DNA of 64,000 nucleotides from Onchidella celtica (Eukaryota; Mollusca; Gastropoda; Systellommatophora; Onchidiidae). The DNA lies in assembly GCA_963931925.1 (NCBI GenBank), contig OZ007569.1, positions 71,581,618-71,645,617 of the forward strand. Direction: 5' to 3'. A program made the translations under genes and the position numbers. The notes under the pieces were generated by a model. The model was not told where the DNA came from, did not search any database, and saw nothing but the letters and a program-made list of their open reading frames with translations. Each line of letters starts with the position of its first letter. Position 1 is the first letter of the stretch. Shown one piece after another: positions 1 to 10,900 of this stretch.

Positions 1-818
1 TATTTTCTGACGTGGACCCGTAACGCATCCTGTCCTATCTGAGAGAGGCAAAGATCTACAACTTGATTTAAAACTTTTGTACCCATTTACAAAACTATTT
101 CCAGATCATACAGAACTATTTTTGAGAATTTTACCAACGTGATAAAATTATATGAATGTGTTTAATTCTATTGTTAAACATAAAAGCCCTGAATATGAAA
201 TATAAATAAAGACCGTGCACCCAAATACACAGTAAAGGGCACAAAGTGGCCATTATCGTGCCGATGCCCTGCAAAACCCAAACTCAAAATCTTGAAAGGC
301 GCCATCTGGCGGGCCAGTGGTTGCCTTCATCCAATCTTATAGTTATATAATTTTTAAAAAACTCACCCAATTTTTAATAAGACCTACCGCTGCACATACA
401 GCTCAGATTTGCCTGAAATTCTACAGGTGCCTTCCTTTTGACTTGCGGGAGGTGCTTTTTTAGATTCGGAGATTTGAATAAGTGTGGAAGTATTTTTTTG
501 TAGTTTGCTTTCTGTCACTAACTTCGTCCCTTTTCTTTTCCGCAAACACATGAGCTCATGACGTTATTACTTCCTGCGATGCGGTCACTATTAAACACAC
601 ATAATTATTATTGCCACTTCATGAATGCTGACGGGGTGTGTAGGGCATTAATGCGCGGAGGGGGTACAGTAAGACTTAACTAAAAACAAACAAACAAGAT
701 ACAATAACCACAAAATAAATGTAAAGGAATGGGCATGGTGAAGCAGATCCATTATAATCACCCAAAACCTAAACTAATAGACATATTTATCCCCGGCAAC
801 GCCGGGTACCCCAACTAG
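1..818 (+). mobile_element. non-autonomous Helitron, 3' end at 818
   Basis: The stretch ends with a GC-rich hairpin (CCCCGGCAACGCCGGG, 791-806) followed about 10 bases later by CTAG, the layout of a Helitron 3' terminus. Segments 545-818 match the shorter element at 33065-33527: both have CTTCCTGCGATG near the start of the shared part, a run of AAACAAACAAAC, and the terminal hairpin. Segments near 1-60 and 230-290 recur at about 30430-30500, 24480-24530 and 33700-33750. The 5' end was not located and may be outside the window. Confidence 0.55.
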
Positions 819-1369
819 AGTATACTCAAAGCATAATGCAGGAGGGGGAGGGAGGAACAAAATTTGCTTCACAGCCGTAATCACACTTGGTCAGTGTTGC
901 TGTTTCAGGAGTAAAGTATATCATGTATCAATATCACTAGGCTTTAATCCCTTTACAGAGACAGGAAATTGAAGAATAACGCTCAGAAACCATAGAAATG
1001 AATGAAAATTACAGGACTGTCTAGGCTGTCAAAGGCAAGGTAAGAGGCAAAAAAAAAAAAAAGATAGCAGTAGAAATACAGGAAGATTTCTTTGGACTGT
1101 GGCAGAACTGTGGCCATATGCATGAACTGTGCGCAACCAGTTACACAGTGGTGTAGGCCTTACGCATCCGTGCAAAATGCTACCAAGTATGCATGAGCTT
1201 TACGTTGGCCTACACCCACATCTGAAAGCTGAAAGGGTTTGTGACTTTACACTTTCTCTGAGGACGACTAAAACGACCAATATTTTATTCCAACCCGTGA
1301 CTTCACAGGCTAAGGAACACGGTGATTTCCTCAACAAGAACACAGTAAAGACCAAATACTGAATCTCAC

Positions 1370-1982
1370 CTTCTCCCATCCGCTGGCCATAATTGAGGTT
1401 TATTCGTTTCTTTACACTGCGGCCACGTCCCCTCTTCCTGCCAGCATTACTGACACTTGTGACACCGTCCCATAACTGTTCCCCAGTCACTGGTTGCAAC
1501 AAGAAGTAAATATACAAATACAATGAATGAAAACATATTTTGTCTTTAATATAAAATTTCAAATAAAATTGCATTTTCAGTCCAACCTTTCCATCTATTA
1601 TCCCTGTAATTCTTCCATGTTCACCTGCAATGAGACTCATCTGACTCAATATCTAGATGATAACACAACTAATACTAATATAAGAAATTAGGGATTTACA
1701 ATTTATATATGACTATGAGGGATACAGAAATGCATCGTGAGAATAAGGTCTTCCTGTAGACATTTATCTGTCCTGGAATCAGCTCTTACTTAGTCTTAGG
1801 ACAGCATGTCGCTTCTGTTTTTAGTTCTAGCTATTACCAGATCAAGCAGCAAGGTTCATCTGTCAGATCTCTGAAAATAAATTGTTCTGAATTACCTTTG
1901 CCTGCAAAACCTGTCCCCACACAAGAGGTGGTTGTGATGGTAGCTGCATGGGTAATGCCAGGTGAGCAGGTGACACATGCCT
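1370..1982 (-). CDS. MRPS5: mitochondrial ribosomal protein S5 (uS5m), two internal exons, gene continues off the left edge
   Basis: Component of the small subunit of the mitochondrial ribosome. Two exons are visible on the minus strand: 1896-1982 (87 nt) and 1370-1489 (120 nt). Both have an AG acceptor and a GT donor (GTAAT and GTGAG), and they join in phase. The joined peptide runs FAGKVTGEQLWDG, then NAGRKRGRGRSVKKR, then LNYGQRMGEG. This matches the N-terminal part of animal MRPS5, where FxxKLTxxELW is followed by a GAGxKKGRGxRxKKK basic stretch and LNRGQxIGEG. The conserved dsRNA-binding and S5 fold lies further downstream and is outside the window. The upstream exon must end in phase 1. 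The family call is strong; the extent of the N-terminus is not. Confidence 0.85.
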
Positions 1983-3131
1983 CTGGAAAAAAGAAAAGCA
2001 TTATAAAATTAAATCGACCAAAATTTCTCAGAGACTCCTGAAAATACAAAACAATATACTTCATATAATAATATACTTAATAAAATACTTAAGATAATAC
2101 TTAATATTGAATTGGATCTAATAAAAGAATTCATAACATTTATTTAAATTAGAATCTATCTACTAAAACTTGACAAATCTGGCTTGTGACAATCTTATCT
2201 ATGGCAGAAAACACTCACAAGTGTGGAGTTAAGAAAAAAAAAGCGAAAAAAAATGAAGTTACTTTCATCCTAAAATACACTTCTTTTGTGAAATTTTTTT
2301 TTTTTGTGCTACATGCACAAAACAACTCCATACTTTTTTTTCTTTTTTTCGCCATTTTCCAATGATGTCAATTCACCAAGCGCCGGGCCTCCTTTTCATC
2401 TATAAATAATCCAGTTACAGTTATGATGTTGGGCAAGTTTTGTGTAGGTAAGCAGTTTTTTGAAAGCATAAAATCATAAGCCAGGGACTATATGGAAGAC
2501 AAAACTTATAAATACTAGGTCAAGCAAAGTTTTTGTGCTAGTTTTCAGTCTAGATATTGTGTGGATTTTTGGATTATTTGAAGCATTCGAAAGATGAGTG
2601 AGTAATTGTGACTAATACCTGTAATGTATCAATGACAATGAAAATTTGTTTATTCAGTTTAACTCTCATTAGCTTTGTGCTCTGGAAAGTACACTCCATT
2701 CTAAGCATTTTGAATTTTTAAAATCCGTCCAAAAATAAAAAAGTTGCGGGGTTTTATTTTTAAGATTATCAGAATTTAGAACACACTTATAGAGGAAAAT
2801 ATTCTCAAAAAACAGACCCTCTAACCATGAGACTTTTTTAAAAGTTGACCATATCTCAGTCTCACAATAGACCATCTAGATGAAACTTTGCTTTCATTCA
2901 CAAAAACTATAATTTCATTATTTTTTAGCCTTATTTTCAATATGGTGGTTTGAATTATCTAGATCTAGGTGGTAAAACAACATTCCATAGCCTTCGTCAG
3001 TGCTCTCTTAAACCTTGCAGTTCGGCGAATCCAATACTCATGAAAAGCATAGAGAGAAATGGGGTCAGTGTCAACTCTCGCTCATAATAATTAATATGAT
3101 GTGATGTCATTTTTTGTTAATATTTCATATA

Positions 3132-3450
3132 CTAGATGAAGTTCCCGGCATTATCCGGGATAAACCTGTGAACCCACTGTTCTATCTCTCTCTCTCTCTT
3201 TTTGGTCTGCAAAGCTTCCCATATTCTACAGAATTACTACAGATTCCATGCACTCCAGAGCACTACACACTCATTTTCTTTTGTAGGGAAATTGTGTGAA
3301 CGCGTAATAATATCATTTCTGGTGCGATGGGTTTATTACAGGGAGCCAAAACAAAGCTCATTGTATTTTACATTTTTACAACTTTTTATTTTAAATACCT
3401 GAAACTTGAATCAACATAATCGGTCGATACAAAAGCGATTGGACTGGATT
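3132..3450 (-). mobile_element. Helitron 3' end, inverted orientation (right limit approximate)
   Basis: Read on the minus strand, this ends in TTTATCCCGGATAATGCCGGG, a short spacer and CTAG at 3132-3135. It is the same hairpin-plus-CTAG end as the copies ending at 818 and 33527. The 5' limit is not clear. Confidence 0.45.
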
Positions 3451-3857
3451 AGTTGACACTTAAGAAAATTAATTTCATAATTTTTGAAACTGTCATTTAG
3501 GCTGTAGAGTCGAGCAAAAGGAGGGGGCAAAATTGCACCACAATGAATTTTTTTTTTATAATAAGATATTTAAATCACTTCCCCTTTGGCCTTTTGTTTT
3601 ATCGTTTAATGCAAGCTACTTACTAAAGAATGGTCAACACAGACATGAGCAAACATTTATAGCAAAGATTTCTTTTGTCCATTTATATCCTGTCACCCCC
3701 AACAAATTTAACAGAGGAATAGAGTAATATAAATAAAATGTGTGTAACCAGAGTGGCTGAGTTATTTCAAGTGACCAGACACAATGCGCTGTGTGATCAC
3801 AGGCTGCCACTTGACTATTCTAGGGGGCGGGATTACCCGGAATGCATGGCCGATCAC

Positions 3858-3909
3858 CTTGCCGTGCCGGTTTTGACAGAGGGTAGGTTGATGTTTGCGA
3901 GTGGTACAT
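3858..3909 (-). CDS. candidate first coding exon of MRPS5
   Basis: A minus-strand ATG at 3909 opens 17 codons and one base, ending at a GTGATC donor at 3858. The phase (1) is exactly that required by the next exon at 1982. The peptide starts MYHSQTSTYPLSKPARQ, which is basic and lacks acidic residues, as a mitochondrial presequence should. Only the phase and composition support it; other ATGs lie just upstream (near 4003), and the region 3780-4030 is GC-richer than its surroundings and could be promoter. Confidence 0.25.
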
Positions 3910-5100
3910 CAAAAGCGAACAACAACAGGAAACATTTCAAATTTCAGGACGTAAAAGAAGAAGTATTCAAGATTTCCCCTGTTAACGACAAAACTGCTGC
4001 TCCACATGGTTCGCAAATACGTTAACGATGAAACAAATTCAGTAGACTTTAAACTGCTTTTTCATGTAGTAAAAAGATCATTGTTTGCATATTATCATTA
4101 GACTTAGATAGACCAATTTTCTGATCAGTTGCCAAGTTTTATTCATACTGATTAAGAAACAACACAGTATGAGCACATACAGGAGAACAACCCTCTTTCA
4201 CACACCATCACGGTCTAAAATTTGACACGCTAGCAGCGACCTAATTCGGACCCACAGCAATGCGCCTGAGTGGCACTGCTATGTATTTCATCGGCATTAA
4301 CTCATTGAGGTTTTACAGATTCTCATTGAGAAGGAAACTATTCTAGACTCTAGATCCAGATCTAAAAACCCTTACAATAATTCAAAGCCTTCACTTTGAG
4401 CAAATAATTGAGCGTTCTCTCTTCGTCAGAGCGAATATTTGTGTACTAAGATTTACTTAGATCTATGTAAAATCAGACACGATAATCATCATAAGTGATA
4501 ATTTGTCTTGTCTTAGTGGAAACATGGGACGTGATATGATAATCAATAACAGGTCGCTTACAAGATGCTACGACAACTTGCAAGCTTACGTTCAATTTCA
4601 AAGGCATGGGTGCCAGCATCGGAGCTATCTGAAACTTGAAAATTTATCACTTTGACCAAATCAGCCAAACTTGAAGTCGCAGGCACTGAGCAACGCAGTG
4701 ATAAAAAAACAGACCTACCAACTAAATGACACCTAAAGTGCGTACACTAATGCTGTATAAAGGCAAATTTCAGACATCAGAGAACACAAAGCACTTGACA
4801 TGTCACAATAATGTACCACAGTTACTAAGTATTTTGTGCACACCTACAATTTTACTTTCCTTGTACATATGTGTGTGACTGCAGCAGGTAATTGTAGAAC
4901 AATGAATATTACTCCCTAGTTTTATTATCTGGGTGTCGAAAAATTGCTTCAATAAATTTGTAAAACCTATAACAAACACCCAACGAACAAAACATGTAAC
5001 GATGGCTTTTGTGCGTGTTTATGCAGGTTAAATATTTGTTGTCTCATGAGCCAATAAACAGATCCTGTTGTCCCCCTTTCAATTCAACACAGTTAAGCTG

Positions 5101-5232
5101 ATGTGTGTGGAAACGGAAACGTCAAACCCTTTGAACAACTAGTAAAACAGAAAGAATGTTTTGTACGTACAAGGAAACATGTTTTCTTCTTACTAGTTAA
5201 TGGATTTTTGACAGTTTCGTTTCCACACACAT
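5101..5232. repeat. 132-bp imperfect palindrome with no spacer
   Basis: The left 66 bases (starting ATGTGTGTGGAAACG) and the reverse complement of the right 66 bases start and end alike, and the centre is GTAC|GTAC at 5163-5170. The outer 26 bases of the arms match at most positions, and the inner arms share ACTAGTAA and a TTGTAC end. It could be a foldback element or a small MITE whose inverted repeats span its whole length. Confidence 0.8.
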
Positions 5233-6734
5233 GAAACAAAGCTTTTAAATAGAAGCGTCAGATATATAGGCCTCACTCACACTTGATGTGCGAGTACTGT
5301 TGAATGAAGTGAAATCCGGCTATGCCGCTGACATTGATGCTGGGGAACTAGAAGTATCTGAGGCGAGCCCATTTAGGCCTTTTATAAACAAAAGCATTTG
5401 TCATCGAGTTACATCTAGTACATGTACAATGATTATAATGCATACTGGTACAGATATAGGGGCCATGCTTGGCCTAGATTTAGATTCAGTTTGTTTGCAT
5501 AACAGTGGTAACAGTACTAACACATCAAATCAGTCCACACAACAAATTCCACGTTCACAATACATACAGAACCTACGAACCCATGGCGTACAAAAATGCT
5601 CGAAATCGCGCCTCTTAGTTGTCGCCAGCTGGCGGTCATAAATCTCGTGTGCACGAATGCTCACCGGAGTCAATGCGATCAGATTCGCTCCGCGGGCAGC
5701 AATTAACGGGAGACGCTTTCGTGTTAAAATTCGACTCTTTTGATACCAAATTTGCAACAGTCCCCGTGGACCCATCCCGATATGTTGCTATGAAGACTCC
5801 AGCAACAATCTTTCCCTTACAGTCTGCACAAATCCCAGCTTTCTACATGCTTTAATCTTTGTTCTACGCACGTATGTTTATTACCTATACATTGTACTAT
5901 TTCGATGCCCAATCGCATATAAACTATTGTTAATTACACAAAAACGGCCGAAGAAAACAGTTTGCCGTGTTCATCTGTGTGATCAGAAATAATTTCTGAT
6001 CTGTCTGCGCTAATTTCATTACCACCACAACTTTAGTTGGAACGCTATATCCATTTATATGTGACGTGCTCACCTATTATTGTTATGTTGGCTTAACTAC
6101 TGACTTTCTTGTGATGTAATAAACTGCTTGAACATAATAATAACGTGAATCATGCACGAAATAAGCATATTTCTGCTCTGGACATTTGTGACGTGTTCGG
6201 AAGATAAAAAAAAAAAAAAAACAGACCAAAAACCATTTTTTTGGTGTTGATTAATTGCATGCGACGTTTTTTGTTGTTTTTTTTTTGTCTGCCGACTAGA
6301 TATCAGGGAAGGCTATATCGAGAAACATTCCAAATATATCTGTCCAGAATGTTACAAGATAGTTCAGGACGCTAAACGTGAACAAAGCACTGTTTCACTT
6401 GATTCTCAGACCTACTTAGTACTATTGAAAACAGTTTAAACATTTGGAGCGAATTCGCATCCCAGTCATCTCACCTCAGCAGCCGAAAAAAAACAACTGT
6501 AGACTCTCCAAGCACAAGTCTCTCTAAAACAAACATAACTGACCAAAACATACCTCACACTGAAACAACCAGCCAGGACATACCCTATATAAATGTAACT
6601 AGAATAATTTTCAGCGACACGGACGCCGGCAAAACAAAATACACACAAGAATTGAAGCAGACAGAAGATGCATTATCTCATAGCACATTTTCTGGGCTCA
6701 CCCCAAACTCTGGCCCTCTTGCTTCCTGTTTCAG

Positions 6735-6822
6735 GATCTAGATCTAGAATCTAGATTCTACTAAGACTAGATCTAGAATCTAGATCTAGAATCTAGATCT
6801 AGATTCTAGATCTAGACTACTT
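6735..6822. repeat. AGATCTAGA-rich self-complementary simple repeat
   Basis: Overlapping copies of GATCTAGA and TCTAGATC fill this stretch. The same words recur at 4345-4362 and densely at 40655-41052. Every word is its own near reverse complement, so the array can fold in many registers. Confidence 0.7.
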
Positions 6823-7170
6823 AGATGAGGAAGCTTCCACGTATTCGGTGCATACAGTAACTAAGATTGGCGAGGAAGCGTTAATGGTGAAAGGTTACCT
6901 CTTTGCAAAACCCCCAAGATAACTTTAGTGTTGTGAGTGACCAGGCGAAGGAGATATGAATTTGCCATCTTCCTCAGGGTCAAATGTGAAATAAGACGTG
7001 CATGAGATTTCGAAACCGGAAATCAAATTGCCCATATTATACAAAACTAGAGGAAAACATTATGATGAAACGAAACTGCTAAACAGCTGACACTGACAGT
7101 CGTGCACAACAAAGACTCGGTTTCACTGCACAGTAGGTTCTAGAAAAATGGAACTTCTCTGTGCCTGATA

Positions 7171-7354
7171 TTGATACGGGGAAGTCATCCGCTCGTCCGC
7201 GCCAGTCAAGGAAACACACTAAAGAGGGGACTTTTGAGCGGGCTTATCAAAAGGTTGGGTTAGGGTTACGATTAGGGTAATTAGGTCTTCATCATATTGT
7301 TTGTTAACTTTTTGGTAAGAGGCGCGGGTGGGCGGATGACCATCCCTGATACAA
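7171..7354. mobile_element. short TIR element (MITE-like)
   Basis: The left end reads TTGATACGGGGAAGTCATCC and the reverse complement of the right end reads TTGTATCAGGGATGGTCATC; both continue with CGC, a C-rich stretch and CGCGCC. The interior has a short telomere-like stretch, GGGTTAGGGTTACGATTAGGG, near 7256-7276. Length is about 184 bp. Confidence 0.55.
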
Positions 7355-7945
7355 TCATCAATTTTTCGAAATTAACAGAATATCACTCTTAATTACAGAT
7401 CATGTGGATAATTCGCAAGCCGTTTCCTTTTTGTAGCATCAAGTACACCGATACCCTACCATAACTTATCTTGCAACAGCAGCTGAACTCTGGGGCCAAC
7501 TAATGAAGTAATATGAGCGTAGCTCATCTGCCTTAACCACATACCACAGGGGTTATGGTTATGGAAAGCTAATTGCCATTGCATTTTGTGCAGATCAGCA
7601 GGATCATGGTCGCATTCCAAAAAGCTGAGCCGATCAGATATAATTTTGTTATTGTCTGCAGGACAGCAAAGATAACAAAACATCACAAATAAAGCCTTCC
7701 ATTTTACTAATTCTCATTCATTTAAGTGTTTGCAAAACAAGACTGGCTGGGCTTCAATTGTCACTTTCAATTTTACTGTAAACTTTGTACACATTCTTGC
7801 TGAAGTGGAGAGCATACAAAGTTTTATAGACCAATGAAGTGCAGGAGAAACGCAGCGAAAAATGATCCAGATTTTGTTTTCCCTCAGAAATCTGCATCAC
7901 TAACTGCAGTGCACCATTGAGGAACATCAGGCCTTGGCCCACAAC

Positions 7946-10900
7946 ATGACAGATGCAAGTATAATTAATGACTATATTGCTGGAGGCATTGGAGGTATGT
8001 AAAAATTGATCTTCAGGCTCAGGAACTATAATTGTATGTAAGATTAAGAATCAACTTCATGGTCAACCCAATTCCTTAGGGCTGTACCAATGTCATAACA
8101 GATTTTCAAAAACTGTTCAGATTCACATTCAAGAGATTTAGTGTCAGGAAATCATGCAGTCCTGCAAAGTGCACACACAATCTCACAATGTCACTGAAAT
8201 AATTATAGGCCGATTCCAATATCCACTGAAGTTGACCTAGAAGAAGAAGTTGCTGGAATAAAAGACAACTAAGAGGGATCGATATTTTCTTTCCACAATA
8301 GTCAATTGTGAGAAAGTGTATTGTAACTTCAACTTCAACTGCCAAATCGTTATTTTATTCTTATGATTTTAGCACTTCCCATATGTGTGAATTCTGATTC
8401 AGAAGAATTCTCTGCAGTGTGGTTTCTATTAATTGTTGCTTTCGTTTATTAAAAATAATGTATCATCCATATTTAACATCTCTGCAGTTAAACTGTTGCT
8501 TTCCTGTTTTTCCCTGTCATCAGCTGAAAAGCCATCTCTTTACACTCTGTATGTCCACCTACGCTTTTTTGTTTTTTTCATGAGTATGCCTATATGTTGT
8601 GTGTGTGATCTGTATGATATCAATATAAATGTAAATCGCTTCGAGTCTGGTTGTTAATGAGATGAAGCGCTACATATAAATGCTATGTATTATTATTATT
8701 ATTATTAAACTGGGCACTGCCATGAATTTGAGTCCTACATATGAGACCCAGTTTCATGGTATGTGCAAGCAATTCAGGGCATTCAGTCAACCTCTTGCCA
8801 AATGTGTCAACTGGATCGTGCAATGAAATTAACTGTAGCCCTTATCTTTCCATTGATAACTTAAATACACCCAGCAGCTAAGCATGACCATGTGTGGTCT
8901 TCTTTAGTGGGATGAATTACTTGAATCTGGTGCATTAGTAATTCTGACATCACTGACAAGTCTGTCATTATCAGCTGACCTTTTCCATCATGTTTTTATT
9001 TCATATTCCCATTCAGATGGCGCAGTTGGTTAGAAATTTGCACCAGCTAACATGAGACAAAATATTTTCTTTTCAAAATTTGCATTTATTTCTAATGAAT
9101 TTTTTAGCACATGTAATTTCATAGCTAAAACTGGTAAAAAAAAAATATTGGTTTTGAAGCAGTTATTAATGTGAAAGTAGAAAAAGTTCTCTTCCAAGCT
9201 TTGCCAAGTTAGTTTTACCAGATGTGTACCTTTTTATTTTTCTTAATTGTTTTAATTTTTCTTCTTGCTTTTGAAGTTAGTTTAGAATCCTGTGTTCACT
9301 TTCTCAGGTTGTGCTGGGATGGTTGTGGGTCATCCTCTGGACACCATCAAGGTGAGCAAGTTTAGTATACAATAAAACCTCACAATACCGCCACCCGTTA
9401 TACCGCCATTCCCGCATACCGCCAGCTTTTCGCAGTGGTACGGATCTGACACCTATACAAAGTCACTTAAAATCTCGTTTTACCGCCATCCGCCAACAGT
9501 TTGACTGCTACATTCATAACTTGAGTATAGTAAATACTGCTCGTTATAGTGCCAATGTAAATTTAACCCCCACTCCCCACATCTACCTGGTCTAAATCCA
9601 GCTAACAGTCGGAACATCACTTGGCGCCACAGTCTGTGCTTGATACTCAAACACCAATCCTACTACTCAGTCTTCGCTTTTGAAGTCCTGATAGGCCTAC
9701 TGATGGTGCATGCAGTGGGAAAGGCGAGCCACAGTTCAATAGAGAGTTTGCGAACGAACTTAAGCGCGCGCGAGGTGATGCTTCAACTGGTTCATACCGG
9801 TCGCGAGGTACGATGCAAACAACGCACGTTTGTTGCTGAATTGTAATGTAGCATTATTTGTCGTGTTGCAATACATAATACTTTTACTCTTAAGGTGCGA
9901 TTTCCTGAATAAATAAACTCCAACACACATGAACACAAAAAAACAACAACAAAAAAATACAAATGAAAGCAATGTAAACTTCAAAATGACAACGGAGGTT
10001 TATGTCTAGTGGAGAGATAAGGGAGATAACTGCAATATTTTAGACATGTTAGCCAGTCCAATGTTGATAAATTACTTAATTACTTATTTCCCTTGTTCTA
10101 CATGGTATTTTCGTTGTACCCCATTCTCGTTATACCGCCAATTTTCTGTTTGCCCCTTATTTGGCGGTATAACGAGGTTTTACTGTACTTTCATTTGGGT
10201 TCTTGGAAACCTTGCCAGTCCTGACTTTTCTTTGTTTCTTGGAAGTCATGCTAACATGCAGGATCAGTTTCTGCATTACTTATGTTCTCACATGGTGATT
10301 ATTTTGAAAAATGGATCGAATTTTTCATTTTTTGTCCCACATCATTGATGTGAAAAATGAACATATCGCCAAAAACTGTGTCATGTTAGTGTCAATTTTA
10401 ATAACCATCAGGAAACCATGGTAGGGTAGTGTGAATATGCTTTAGTTTAAAAGACACAAAAAATGGCTGGTGTTATCTAAATTGATCCTCATATCAGTTA
10501 CCGCAGTACAATGTTTGGTTGATTAAAAAAACATCTCTTTTATTTTTTACACGCTTGTGGCTGTTTCATTTAAATGAGTTTATACAATAATTGACTTGTT
10601 CATAAGTCCAAGTGCTAATTCTGAAGATATGAGCAGAAAAGAATAACAGGGCAGATCTGAGGTCTTTATTTTCCCAGGATTCTAACCAAAGATTGTTTCA
10701 CCACCTTTCCTGGCTTTGGTTTTTCTTGTACTTGTTGTCTTTCATGTTCTTTCTTCTGGTTTGCTTCTAGAGCCCTCAAAAGGACTGTTTAGCCCCAAGA
10801 AGGGCTGCTTGTTTGGCCCTCAAAATAGCTTTGGTTGGTGCCAAGGGTACGGAGATGAGAGACTAGAATAGCAGTGTTACAGGAGCCTTCTAAAGTTGAA

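Larger units (their letters stand above)
3910..7945. other. intergenic region between MRPS5 and the SLC25 carrier
   Basis: About 4 kb without a supportable gene. It contains the 132-bp palindrome (5101-5232), a short array of overlapping AGATCTAGA words (6735-6820), and a small inverted-repeat element (7171-7354). Open frames of 60-117 codons occur (for example 5288-5641), but none shows a protein family, splice sites with good phase, or homopolymer-free coding composition. Confidence 0.5.

Noticed and set aside
3738..4025. 95-codon plus-strand open frame in a GC-richer stretch
   Set aside because: No family features; lies where the MRPS5 promoter or first exon is expected on the other strand.
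7256..7276. Interstitial telomere
   Set aside because: Only a few imperfect TTAGGG words inside a MITE; too short to call a telomeric array.
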